Assembly (NCBI GenBank): GCA_030631415.1
Contig: DAOVLE010000027.1
Location: forward strand, 1-33,935
Direction: 5' to 3'
Length of the DNA: 33,935 bases
Source: JAAEQG01 sp023133475
Lineage (GTDB): Bacteria; Planctomycetota; Phycisphaerae; UBA1845
Under the pieces are notes generated by a model. The model was not told the origin of the DNA and searched no databases. It saw nothing but the letters and a program-made list of their open reading frames with translations. Within the stretch, counting starts at the first letter, position 1. Each line of letters begins with the position of its first letter. Of this stretch, positions 7,810 to 17,900 are shown in pieces. The translations under genes were made by a program, and so were the position numbers.

Positions 7810-8874
7810 TTACTTCGGAGCCGGGGCGTTGACTGGGACGTTCCAGGGGGCTTTGTTGAGCACCCCGGGTGTCTGGGCTGTGCCGATCCACTTGTTCAAC
7901 TCCAGCGGCATGTTGAGGTCCTGGTTCTCGATCTTGCTCATGGCATCGCGGATGTTGGGAACCGGGGCTGGTGGAGCCGCCACACGCCGCAACAAGCTCT
8001 CCGCCGCGTCAATGGTCAACTCGATGAGAAACTTCTCCTCCATGGATATCCCCTTGGTGAGATACCGCTCGACATCGAGACGCAGATGAGTCCCCAGGAT
8101 GGCAACCAGACGGTTCTTGTCACGAACATTGCTCAGTTCATTACGCAAAAAGCCGAAAACCATTTCCTCCGCCCCGTCATAAGCAGGGGCACTCTGAGCA
8201 CGAATACGCAGTTGAGCCTCCATGATGTCGAAAATGGCATCGGTGGCGACGTTGAAATTCGGGCCTCGACGGGACAAGGATTTGTATATCTGCTTGCGAA
8301 CCACGCCGCTGTGCTCATGCGTACCCGTCTGCCCGAGTCGTTCGATGATCGCCTTGCTCCGCACCGTGTCATCCTCGATCTCGGGCATGAGCGCCTCGAA
8401 CGCCTTGACGCAGGTGTACCGGACCGCCGGCTGACCCGCAACTTCAAGACCCGCCGAAAGCGCGGGAATCGCACCGACATCGTTCATCTCCGCCAGAACC
8501 CGGGCCAACGTCAGCCCCACCGCCACTTCCAATCCCTGCTCTTTCTTGAACTCCGCCGCAAACCGCTTATTGGTCCGTTCCATGAATCGCATCTTGAAGC
8601 TCGCGGAGTTCTCCTCGTGCCTCAACTGAGCCAGGTAAGCGGTCGAAAAAGCGTTGTCGGCCTGCTTGGACCCCACCTGCAACTCGTCGCGGAGCTTGTT
8701 GATGCGGAAGGTGATCCAATTGTCAATAGCCGGCTCCCCCGACGGAATCGAGGACCGCGTGCGGACCGAATCCAGGGCAACATCCTCCGGGACTTGCCCA
8801 AAAACCGCCGGAACCATCCCAGACCATCCGGCACACACAACCATAATCACCAGGGCTATGCCAAGCTTATTCAA
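7810..8874 (-). CDS. Secreted helical protein of unknown function
   Basis: I do not recognise a family. The 354-residue product starts with a signal peptide (MNKLGIALVIMVVCAGW, cleavage likely near VFGQ). The mature part is helix-rich: residues 95-190 have the pattern of paired short helices with AIPALSAGLEVAGQPAVRYTC, reminiscent of HEAT repeats. The end is proline-rich. The start codon is TTG at 8872-8874, with GAGGAG 7 nt upstream; no ATG is in frame nearby. A promoter-like TTGACA and TACCCT pair is at 8917-8946. It is the first gene of a likely two-gene unit with the OppA-like gene 30 bp downstream, so it may work with that binding protein, but this is inference. Confidence 0.75.
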   Translation of the reverse strand: MNKLGIALVIMVVCAGWSGMVPAVFGQVPEDVALDSVRTRSSIPSGEPAIDNWITFRINKLRDELQVGSKQADNAFSTAYLAQLRHEENSASFKMRFMERTNKRFAAEFKKEQGLEVAVGLTLARVLAEMNDVGAIPALSAGLEVAGQPAVRYTCVKAFEALMPEIEDDTVRSKAIIERLGQTGTHEHSGVVRKQIYKSLSRRGPNFNVATDAIFDIMEAQLRIRAQSAPAYDGAEEMVFGFLRNELSNVRDKNRLVAILGTHLRLDVERYLTKGISMEEKFLIELTIDAAESLLRRVAAPPAPVPNIRDAMSKIENQDLNMPLELNKWIGTAQTPGVLNKAPWNVPVNAPAPK

Positions 8875-8916
8875 TGTTCAACTCCTCTTGTTTGACCTAC
8901 CGCAATGGAAACGGCT

Positions 8917-8946
8917 AGGGTAATCAAGCCTATTCGGGCCTGTCAA
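8917..8946 (-). promoter_or_regulatory. Putative sigma70-type promoter for the 8874-5773 unit
   Basis: On the minus strand a perfect TTGACA is followed after 18 nt by TACCCT. It would give a leader of about 35-40 nt ahead of the TTG start. Consensus match only. Confidence 0.45.
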
Positions 8947-9016
8947 GTTTGCCGGTTGTGGATACCAGGCAAACCAGGGTAAGATTCTATCGTCGGTGGG
9001 CTGACTTGTCCCCATG

Positions 9017-9047
9017 CCGCTCCCTTACGGTCGCGGTACTGATTCAG
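9017..9047. repeat. G-family repeat, single arm, in arsC leader
   Basis: CCGCTCCCTTACGGTCGCGG followed by TACTGATTCAG is one arm of the G inverted repeat found complete at 19356-19440. Here it lies 30 bp upstream of the arsC start codon. Confidence 0.8.
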
Positions 9048-9076
9048 TCCCCCGCCTTACCAGGGAGGAATTTGAG

Positions 9077-9556
9077 ATGAAGATCAGAGTCCTGTTCATC
9101 TGCACCGGCAACAATTGCCGATCCCAGATGGCTGAGGCGTTACTGCGCAATCGGGAGCCGGTGCGTTTCGAGGCGTTGTCAGCCGGCTCGCACCCGGCGG
9201 GTTTTATTCACCCGCTGGCCATCGCCGCCATGGAGCATCTCATGGTCCCCGTATACGACCAGTACTCCAAAAGTTGGGACGAGTATGCCGGGGCAGCCAT
9301 CGACGTGATTATCACTCTCTGCGATGATGCTGCCCGAGAGAATTGCCCGATCTGGCCGGTGTCGTCCCTCAAGGCCCATTGGCCCTTGCCCGATCCAGCA
9401 GCCCTGCCGGAAAGCGAGGAGATTTGTTTCCAGGCGGCTCTTACGGCAGCCAACAACCTGCAAGCCAAGATCGAGCGGCTGATCCGCATGGATTTCTTCC
9501 AGACGGACCCAGCCGAGTTACAATATCAACTCCACCGCATCGGGCAGTTAACGTAG
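9077..9556 (+). CDS. arsC: Arsenate reductase / low-molecular-weight phosphatase-like protein
   Basis: Predicted cytoplasmic enzyme that reduces arsenate to arsenite through a three-cysteine relay with thioredoxin. The N-terminal P-loop is CTGNNCRS with Cys9 and Arg15 (CX5R). ITLCDDAARENCPIWP carries Cys82 and Cys90, matching the relay pair of the thioredoxin-coupled ArsC class with one extra residue between them, and HWPLPDPA fits the family's conserved Asp-Pro loop. The frame is open from 9014, but the ATG at 9077 has GGGAGGAA 7 nt upstream and starts exactly at the family's N-terminus; upstream codons come from a G repeat. It stands alone, without arsR, arsB or acr3 nearby, so a role as a protein phosphatase cannot be excluded. 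The TAG stop is inside an E palindrome. Confidence 0.82.
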   Translation: MKIRVLFICTGNNCRSQMAEALLRNREPVRFEALSAGSHPAGFIHPLAIAAMEHLMVPVYDQYSKSWDEYAGAAIDVIITLCDDAARENCPIWPVSSLKAHWPLPDPAALPESEEICFQAALTAANNLQAKIERLIRMDFFQTDPAELQYQLHRIGQLT

Positions 9557-9577
9557 GGCGGGTTCCACCCGCCCTAC
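9553..9577. terminator. Minimal E palindrome shared by two convergent stop codons
   Basis: A perfect 11-bp stem (GTAGGGCGGGT with ACCCGCCCTAC) closes on a 3-nt loop TCC. TAG at 9554-9556 ends arsC, and the TAG read from CTA at 9574-9576 ends the DUF481 gene on the other strand. There is no U-tract, so action as a terminator is inferred from position and stem strength. It is the smallest member of the E family. Confidence 0.7.
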
Positions 9578-10713
9578 TGCTGCTTGATTTCCATGACCAG
9601 ATTGCCGTAGTAGGTGCTGTCCAACCGGTCTTTGCCCGATTGTGGAATAGCGTCGTATTCGTGCAGTGCGCCGAGCTTGAATTTCCATACGTCGCTGTTG
9701 CCCAGGGGAATCACCAACGCGTTGTCGACGACCAGGCGATAGTCACGCACCGACTCGAACGTCGGGAAATACTGTGTGCTGTGCGTAAACCGTAGCCACT
9801 CGTTGATGTCGAGGCGGTATTCCAAGGCGAGGTCAAGCTGGGCAGTGTCTCTCGAGGTTCCATTGTGGTACGACTCGTGCAGATAACCCACGCCGGTGCG
9901 GGTTTTTAGTTCGTGCCTGTCTTGCTTGATCCAGTAGTATCCTCCGCCCAGTGCCGCGGTGAAACGCAGGTCAATGTTTTCAAACTCGTCATACTCGGCT
10001 TCGGAGCGGATATAGGCGAAAAAACGCTCGCCGAGCATGTGTTCGTAGTAAGCCCCACCCTTCACTTCCGCCGTGCTGCGTTTCTTGCTCTCCTCGCCGT
10101 ATTCACCGGACAGGTACAGCCGTAGCAAGTCCACGGACGACTCTTTGCGCAGTTCAAGGCGGCCTCGGGCTTCGAGCACGTCGGTGTTGCCTTCCTTGAA
10201 TACCGCCCCCGCTTCCACGCTGGCTGACCACTTTCCGACCTTGGCCTGAATCTGTTCGCGTTCCGCGTCGGCCTGGGCTTGCACCGCGATGACCTCGGGG
10301 CTTTTGCCGCCCAGCGGCCAGATGGCAGCCACCTTGTCCAGGTCCACGGCGATATCGCCGATGCCGGTATGCACGACGGCCTGGTCGGCCTGTGACGCCC
10401 ATTCGATCGGGCCGACCAGGCGGTCTCCGGTGGTCAGGCCTACGTTCACCGTTCGTTCGGTTTCGATGGCTACGAGCTTGGTGGCGTCGATTTCAAGTTT
10501 GCCGGCAAAGTCGGTGGTCACCATCACCGTTCCGTCGCCCAGTTGCTCCACAATGCCGACCAACCGGCTTCCGTCGGTGAGCGTTACCACATCCGCCAAG
10601 GCGAGGGTGCAGCTCAACACCCCTATACCACTAACCACGAGAATCTTCGCGAATCGCACAAAAGAAGCAGCCATCCGAGTGCAGCCTTGCCATTGCCTGC
10701 GACGGTATCCCAT
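9574..10713 (-). CDS. DUF481 (YdiY-like) outer-membrane barrel protein
   Basis: Predicted outer-membrane beta-barrel of unknown substrate. After a signal peptide (hydrophobic run ILVVSGIGVLSCTLALA, cleavage before DVVTL), residues of the first third resemble a small beta domain (TLTDGSRLVGIVEQL, repeated as LTTGDRLVGPIEWA). A linker with a charged helix precedes the DUF481 barrel, recognised from GAVFKEGNTDVLEARGRLEL through alternating strands such as LSGEYGEESKKRSTAE to the end at LVMEIKQQ. The start is uncertain: ATG at 10713 lies just after the upstream stop and would be coupled; ATG at 10674 gives a more compact signal peptide; the frame is open to 10761. The gene follows a small secreted protein gene as an operon and ends in an E palindrome. 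Confidence 0.8.
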   Translation of the reverse strand: MGYRRRQWQGCTRMAASFVRFAKILVVSGIGVLSCTLALADVVTLTDGSRLVGIVEQLGDGTVMVTTDFAGKLEIDATKLVAIETERTVNVGLTTGDRLVGPIEWASQADQAVVHTGIGDIAVDLDKVAAIWPLGGKSPEVIAVQAQADAEREQIQAKVGKWSASVEAGAVFKEGNTDVLEARGRLELRKESSVDLLRLYLSGEYGEESKKRSTAEVKGGAYYEHMLGERFFAYIRSEAEYDEFENIDLRFTAALGGGYYWIKQDRHELKTRTGVGYLHESYHNGTSRDTAQLDLALEYRLDINEWLRFTHSTQYFPTFESVRDYRLVVDNALVIPLGNSDVWKFKLGALHEYDAIPQSGKDRLDSTYYGNLVMEIKQQ

Positions 10714-10717
10714 CGGG

Positions 10718-10957
10718 CTACTCATCTTCGTCTTCAAGCTGGTCGAAGATTTCGTCAACACGGTCGTGAACGTAGGTGTTGATCGGCGTCAAAATGGCGG
10801 AGTTGATCAGATACTCCACCACCTCCCGGCCATCCAGCGTTACGGTGGAGGTAGTGGTGAATTCGCCGAGATCGCAGGAGTTCAACCCACAGGTCATCCC
10901 GGCGGTTGCAATCAGAGCCAGTCTCTTGACACGCCACCGGCCTTTGCCGTTCTTCAT
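10718..10957 (-). CDS. Small secreted or lipoprotein-like protein
   Basis: This 79-residue product is not a known family to me. It has a basic N-terminus, a short hydrophobic stretch (LALIATAGMTCGLNSC) that could be a lipoprotein-type signal with an imperfect lipobox, and an acidic tail ending EDEDE. I chose the ATG at 10955-10957 because GGAG lies 7 nt upstream; the frame is open to 10999. A strong promoter match is at 11047-11075. The stop codon is within a few bases of the start options of the downstream DUF481 gene, so the two are probably translated together and may act in the same envelope process. Confidence 0.65.
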   Translation of the reverse strand: MKNGKGRWRVKRLALIATAGMTCGLNSCDLGEFTTTSTVTLDGREVVEYLINSAILTPINTYVHDRVDEIFDQLEDEDE

Positions 10958-11046
10958 CATGGTTCTCCATCGAACTCCGTAAGGCAATGGGGATTCCACC
11001 GCTTGCCCCCCCCCTGAAAACCGCGCCGATCAGGGGCGTTGCAGTC

Positions 11047-11075
11047 ACTATAGCATTTTGGCAGCGGTCTTTCAA
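11047..11075 (-). promoter_or_regulatory. Strong sigma70-type promoter of the DUF481 operon
   Basis: On the minus strand TTGAAA and TATAGT are separated by 17 nt, and TGC just before TATAGT gives an extended -10. Transcription would start near 11040, leaving a leader of about 84 nt that includes a run of nine G (11006-11014) and a short inverted repeat CCCCTGA/TCAGGGG. Confidence 0.65.
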
Positions 11076-11088
11076 GTGGCGACAAGTT

Positions 11089-11145
11089 GTAGGGCGGGTT
11101 CCACCCGCCTTCTTGGCATGGTGCGGCGGGTGGAACCCGCCCTAC
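11089..11145. repeat. E-family palindrome downstream of the MBL-fold gene
   Basis: Inverted 21-bp E ends (11089-11109 and 11125-11145) flank a 15-nt centre. It ends 3 bp before the TAA of the MBL-fold gene and lies just upstream of the DUF481 operon promoter. Confidence 0.9.
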
Positions 11146-11148
11146 ATT

Positions 11149-11826
11149 TTATTCAAACCGGCGGTCCGCCAGGAATATGTTGCCGTGCCCGGGGACGATC
11201 AGGTCGGCGACCTCAGTGATTTCGACGAAAGATTCCCGGGCTGTTGCGGGGTCCACCGCCCGCTCGTAAATTCGTCCGTGTTCATAGTGCTCGCGGGTCA
11301 GGATTGTGTCACCAGCGATGATTGTCGCCTGACTCTGGACGACCAGCAAAGCCGCCGATCCGGGCGTCACCCCGTGGGAGGGGAACAGGTGCACTGCAGG
11401 GGAGATTTTGTCGTCGGCAGCCTTGGTCTGCCCCAGCAAAGCCAACTCCTCGGAAAGCTCTTCGTAGGAGGTCTCCAACTCTCCGCCGCCACCGTTCACC
11501 AGGGTGCTGAGGTGGGCGCTGATCGCCTTGTGCTCGACCTCGGAAATCAGCCATTCGGCGTTCTTGAACAAGGTGAGGCTGCGGCGGTGGACGGGGCGGA
11601 AACTGGTCAGGAACACCACGTCAATCTGCTCCGGTCGCAAGCCCATACGTTCATCCAGGCGATGAGCCATAAGGTCCGCGGGGACTGATGGATCGACCAG
11701 GATATGTGTTTGCCCGTCACGAATGAGCGTTGTGGTGGCGTGCGAAGCCCGCCCCGCCCCGCTCTCTGACCAGAACGGGTTGCGGCTTAAAGTGCCGATA
11801 CTGATGATCTCGACGCGGACCGCCAT
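11149..11826 (-). CDS. Metallo-beta-lactamase-fold protein with degenerate metal site
   Basis: The 225-residue product has the order of motifs of an MBL-fold hydrolase: N-terminal strands with TTTLIRDGQTHILVDPS, a motif position after VVFLT, then HLFPSHGVTPGSAALLV, AGDTIL and C-terminal VPGHGN. The normal metal ligand motif HxHxDH should follow VVFLT but the sequence there is SFRPVHRRSL, so three of four ligands are absent. His in PSHG, Asp in AGDT and His in PGHG remain. It may bind one metal ion or be non-catalytic. Function is unknown. Upstream it has no clear Shine-Dalgarno. The TAA lies 3 bp from an E palindrome. Confidence 0.75.
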   Translation of the reverse strand: MAVRVEIISIGTLSRNPFWSESGAGRASHATTTLIRDGQTHILVDPSVPADLMAHRLDERMGLRPEQIDVVFLTSFRPVHRRSLTLFKNAEWLISEVEHKAISAHLSTLVNGGGGELETSYEELSEELALLGQTKAADDKISPAVHLFPSHGVTPGSAALLVVQSQATIIAGDTILTREHYEHGRIYERAVDPATARESFVEITEVADLIVPGHGNIFLADRRFE

Positions 11827-11886
11827 AACGCAGCCAGTTTAAGCATTTGGTGGGGTGGCGACAACCAAAGCCGCACCCGGCGGGGG

Positions 11887-11974
11887 GTGGGGTGGCCCAT
11901 GGCTTTAGCCGTGGGGGACACGAATCGCATCAGGCATTCGTGTCCCCCACCGCTAAAGCGGTGGGCCACCCCAC
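11887..11974. repeat. F-family inverted repeat
   Basis: Arms start GTGGGGTGGCCCA and end in the inverse TGGGCCACCCCAC; inside are GGCTTTAGCC, GTGGGGGACACGAAT and the inverse ATTCGTGTCCCCCAC. The loop is about 11 nt. The element ends 9 bp from the stop codon of the giant CARDB gene. Confidence 0.88.
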
Positions 11975-11983
11975 AACAGTGGA

Positions 11984-14900
11984 TCACTCTGGTTCGGGCC
12001 CTGTGAGAGCGTCCAGGAAGGCGGCGTAGTCGGTATCGTCTACGTCCTGGTCGCCCTCGAAATCGAATGTGTCGCAACCGGGCGCCATGGGGACGCCGGA
12101 GCCGCTAAAGCAGCCCTGGAACTCGGCGAAGTCTCGCAGATCGATATCCGCGTCGCGATCGAAGTCCGCCATGATTCGCCGCACGATCCGCCGATCCGCC
12201 GCGGTTACATACCGATTACTGTCGAGATCGGCGCGGGGGTCCCAATTCGGATCCTCCGGCACGGTGCCCAACACTGCATCCACGAGGTTGTGGTCGGCGC
12301 AGCTCACCAGCCTGTCACCGTCGGCATCACCGGGAATACTGGTCTCGACGACGACGGCCGGCCCGAAGGCGGTTTCGATAAGGTCTATCGAACGGGCTTT
12401 TGTCATGATCGTGTATTGGGTTTCGGTGGGCAAGGCGGCGATGCGCATGTCAGCCCACACCTCCAGCGGTTGCCAGGCTGGATGGGCCTGCAATAGCCCG
12501 TAGGGGCCGATGTAGAAGCCGTTGGAGGTTGCGTCCACAACATAAACCACGTGCTCGATGGAGGCAACGTTGGCATCGCCCGGAGTCACCAACTCGACCG
12601 TGGTGGCGGTCGTGGCTCCGGTGGTGGGCGCCAAGGGCACCTGGACAGCCACCGTGACAGTGGTGTCCGGCACACTCGGGGCTGGTTCCGTATTGCCGGC
12701 GTGGTCCGCGGCTGTGCTATAAAAGGCATACTGCCCACCACCACGGGCTGCGGGGAACGGAGCCTGGGTGTCAGCCGTGCTGATCCAGGATACATAAAGA
12801 CTCCCATCCTCCGAATAGTAAATAGCATACGAAGCAATTCCCGAGCCGCTCTCGTCGTCCTGCCCCTCCCACTGCACGTCAAACTGCGGATCAGGCTGCT
12901 CGGCAGGCAAAGAGAGAACCTGACTGGTGGGAGCCGCAGGGTCAATGGTGTTGAAGATCTCGTTGGTGTTGATGGGTTCATTGATGTCAAAGATGATTGT
13001 GGCTGAGTTGGTGATCTCGGTCCCGCCAGGCACATCGCCCCTGGCCCGCACGGTGAACGCTACATGCCCTTCACCATCATGAATCAACGGGTCATTGGGC
13101 GGCAGTAACCCCAACATGGGATTCCTCGGTCGCTCCCCGGTGTCGGGGTCGATGGCGGTCAGTGTCCAGGTGGCGGTGCCCGTCTCTATGTTGAGACCGG
13201 CGTTGATGCGCACAAGCAGCCCATTGGGGAGTTCAACCTGGCCAACGTAGTGCGATCGGCCTGCGCAGGCTTCGATCCGCGTGTCCCCAAACACGATCTC
13301 ACCCAACCGGAACGTTCGCCAGTCCAGATCGACGTCCAGTGGGTCAACGACAGTGACGACCTGTGCGGGAGCGTCAGCCTCGGGCAGATTCTCGAACTCG
13401 ACGGTGAAGGGCAAGTCTATCCCAGGGCGGACAAACATCTGATCGCCCACCCCAGCCGGCCCCATCTTGGCGTTGGGGTCAATGGAGGCAGCAGTGAATC
13501 CCGGGAAGAATATCGCGTCTCTGCGACGCCATTTGTCAACCACGCCAGCCCCCTGAACGGCAAAATCCAGGAGACCCAACCAATCGCTCGGACTGGGGTC
13601 CGCCATGCCCAGACCGCCATAACAGATGTCTATGGCAGGCTCTATCAGGCCGAATCCGTCGGTTAACCGTTCCCCCAAAGTTTCGCGATAATACAAATAC
13701 TCCGCGATGGCCAAGTCGGTGGTCTGATCACGCATGTTCGCACCTCGGTTGCGATCCGGCGGGTCGTAGGTGATGTACCCGTTGAGCAAGCCGTTCTCGA
13801 TCATGGCAGCCATCAAGGCTTCACAGTCCTCCCGGGTCAGCAAGTACGCCTCCAAGCCGACGGAGAATAGGCCTGCCACGGTCGGTCTGACCACTATGTC
13901 CAAATGAGTGGTGGCGTGGGGGGCGATGTTGAAGCAGTCCAACTGCAAAACACGATGCCCGTCATTATCCAGGTAACAGGAGTCAAGCGGGTCCCACTCG
14001 GGATCCACCGGAATGGCCACCTCGGGATAGACGTCCATGCTCTCGGGAAACGTTAAGACTATAATCATACGCTCCAGGTCGGTGTTGGTGGGATTGTGGA
14101 TCATAAAATCCAGATGGGCCCATTCGTTCAATCGCAACAGCCCCGTCCCAGCCATGTCTATCTCCGCATATCCGGGCTCGCCGGCTACTACCTGCACTCC
14201 GTCAAACAGCACCGCCTCCTCCCGCCCGGGGTTGATAACCACGACGTCCCAATTGCCTTGGGCCTGTCCAGTCATGTCGAAACGGGCGATGATGTTCATG
14301 GGATCGTGCCAGGCCCGGGCAGCAGAGAGCACCTCCTCGGATGATGGGCCACGCAATACCGTCGTCGCCTCTTCGTCGAACGATCCGCCCTGGATGGTCA
14401 ATGTCGAAGGCCCAGTGTCCCCGATTACGTTCGGTTGCACAGACCGGACCTCAAAGGGCAACAAGTCAGCCCGGAGAACATAAGCACTATCCCCGCCAGG
14501 AATGTAGGTGCCGATCACCTGGATGTAGTAGGTTCCCTCCTGGGGAGCGGGAATGGGAATCTCGTGATCGGCAGCCAACAGCTCACTATGGGCGTAGTCG
14601 TAGTGCCCTCGGTCGGGAATGGCGTCGCGGCGGATGTACAGCTCCGTGAAGGCGTAATCGTTCGCACAATCGAGCTGAACGAGGATATCGTCGCTATCGG
14701 CAGGAACGCCGGTGATCTGGAAGAAATGCTCCTCGCCACTGACAAGCCGGTGAGAGTCGTCCGGTATGCCGAGATGCAGCTCCCAACAATTCACCGCAAG
14801 TGTGCCCGGCGAAGCAGTGTCATTGTTCTGCTCGCCGTCGATCGTCTCACGAACCTCGTTGTGGATATCCGTGCGGATGATTACATGGTAGTCGCCGGGA

Positions 14901-17900
14901 ACAACGCCGGGAAGCGGCGCAGTCAGCGATTCAATATACTGGCCGCCGACATACAAGGGGCCTGTGTGCCGCTTGATACCCACGTGCTTGTCGGTGATGT
15001 CCCAAGTAGCGTCAGCCGAAAGAAATACCGAGTCGTTCCAATTCCCTTCGGCGGGGAAGTCGCCGTTGTTGCGCACCGCCCATTCAATGGTGACAAACTC
15101 ACCCAAAGTGCCATTGCTGGGCACGTCGATGTCGATGACGATCAAGTCGGACGGCGGAGGGATTTGGACATCCATGGCTTCGCTGTCGTAGCCGGTGTTA
15201 TTCTCCTCCGCATCGCCGGCTCCGTTCTCCTCGTGGACGGTGTCGTTGATGTCCGTTACCACGAACACATAGTATGGGCCGCTCAGCCCGTTCTCGACGG
15301 GGACCCATTCGGTCCGGGTATAGCTATCCCCAGGCGAACCGGCTCCGCTTAACGCCCCAGAGTGATAAAAGTAGCCGGCGTAGATGTCGACAAGCGGATC
15401 GAAGTACTTGTCCAACGACAGGTAAACGGCATCGCACCAGCCAGCAGGCGTCGTGCCAATGCCCAGGTTGGCGACTGTCCAGGAAAGCTGCATCAACTGC
15501 CCCGAAAGGGCGGTGGCTGGTGCATTGACGTTGGTGACCTGCAAATCAACCGGATCGGGAGTGAATGATACAGACGTATAATCGGTGTTGTCGCATTCGT
15601 TCGACTCGGCTACATCACCGCCGGTGTCGGCTTCAATAATCACATAGAACGGGTCATTCAAACCCGGAGGTGCCGTTATCATCGCACCGGCAGTATAGGT
15701 GCAGTTGTAGGGAAGGTCGCCGGCGTGGGAAACCGGATTGAAAGGCGTATCGCCCGGGTCAAGCCAGCGATCATTGGAGAGGTAGACCCGATCGTTCCAC
15801 GTCCCACTGGACGTAGGCCCACCACCATTCCTCACCCTCCAGCTTACACTGAACGGCTCACCAGCCACTACGCCACCGGGGGCAGTAACCTCATCGACCT
15901 GCAAATTGGGCGGCCCCCAGACCACCTGGATAGGCCCGTCGGCAGTGGCGTTATTGCCGTTATCCGCTTCATAGACGTCGTTGTTGAAATCCGTCTTGAC
16001 GAAGACGAACATGTTCTCGCCCACGACGTAAATGGGGATTTCAACCTCGTAGGATGCCGCATAGGTGTCCCCATAATCGAGAGCGCCAAAATGGTGACGT
16101 GTCCCCAACACACAATCCGAACCGTCCAGCCAGACGTCGTCCGAGAGATAAACGCGGTCGAACCAGGAATTCACCGGAGTCGTGCCGATGTCATTATTGA
16201 GTACGGACCATTCCACCGTGATTGGGGACCCGGAGGAAACGGTCTCCACGGCAATGCCGTCCTGCTTAACCTCGACAGCCTGCACCAACAAATCCGGGGG
16301 AGCCCAGACCACCTCAAAGCCGTAGCCGTGCTCGCAGTTGTTGCCGTCGTCGCCCTCATAGACTTGCTTGGCATAGTCGGTGCACACGAAAATATACACA
16401 TCCGACCCGTGAAACTCGATCGGAATCGTGACCTCCCGGGAGACAGTATAATAGCCCTCCGGGCCGAGGATGCCCGAATGCGACTTCGTATCCAACTCCA
16501 GGTCCAGCCCGATGTGAAGCTGATGGTCGGTGGAGAGGTAGATGCGGTCCGACCAGGCGTCCTTGGAAGTGCAGCCATCACCGTCGTTAACAACGGTCCA
16601 CTCCACAGTGACCGATTCGCCGGAGTGGACGGAACTGACCGGTACGTCATTTTGCAGCACGGCAATGCTGTCCACCACCAAATCCGGTGGGGCGTAGGTG
16701 ACATCAAACGGGCCTGCGGAGAAAACGTTGTTGTCTTCCCAGGAGCCCTCGTACACCCTGTTGTCGGTGTCGGTGTGGACGATGAGATAGTAGAGGCCAT
16801 CGGCATCATCGGGCAGAACCACCTCGCCGAGTTCAGGCCCTACATAGCTCTCCTCGAAGTTCAGGTCGCCGACGTGTGGGGAAGTCCCCAGAAGGTGGTT
16901 GTCGGCGGTAGTCTCCAGGCTATCGTCGCGTGAGAGATATACATCATCAGCCCACCAGGAGGCGTGCGTGGGCTCGACGGCAACGTTGCGAATAGTCCAG
17001 GTGATGTCAACAGGCTGCCCGGAGAATGCCTCGGCGGGCAAAGAGATATCCTCGACCTCCAAATCCGACGGGATGCCAGGCTGGATGTTGATGGGCACCG
17101 CACACGGCGAGCGGTCCATGTCAAGGTCCAGATGGGGATCAGGCCAAACGATAAGGAAATAATGCCCCCACACGTCCCACGGCAGATGGACTTCGACGCT
17201 GATCTCGTCACTGGTGCCCAGAGGATCAAGATACAGGTAAGGAGCGATCACGTGCCAGTAGACCTCATCACCGTCCGGTGGCGGGTCGATGATATCGTCG
17301 GAAGAAAGGGCGATAGCGTGATCAAGAGTGATCCATCCGGTGGGCATCTCACCGATATTGGTGACAGTCCAGGTGACCGTGACGGGGTCCCCACGCCAGG
17401 GATTGGGCTCGTCCACCTCGCAGTTGGTCATGGCCAGGATAGGCCCTACGAGTTGCTCGATGTGCATGGTCGTGTCGGAAACGACGACGTTGTTGCCCTC
17501 ATCACACTCGCTGAGCATCTCCGATGCGTCCGTCTCGATGATGACAAAGTAATCACCCACCAGATCATCGGGGACAGTGAACTCCACTATCTGCCAGTAA
17601 GCGTCGTCATAGGCGCCATTGGAATTCAAGGCCATCGGGTTGATAATGTCGGGCTCGATGATGCGATCGTCACCGCTGAGAACAGAATCCGATGAGAGAT
17701 AGATGCGATCGAACCAGTAGGGCGTGTTCGTGGGGACGTTGCCGATGTTGGTGACCACCCAATCCACGACAGCCGGCCCACCGGCAACCACCGGGTCGGG
17801 CGGGACATTGACGTCACTCGGTTCCAGATCGGCACATAGCCGTTCGTAAATAGGGATCGGGCCTACAATGGCGATGTTGTCCCCTTCGTCGGTCTCGGGC

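Noticed and set aside
11006..11035. Regulatory attenuator in the DUF481 operon leader
   Set aside because: CCCCTGA/TCAGGGG is a 7-bp inverted repeat without a following T-run or alternative pairing; not enough to call.
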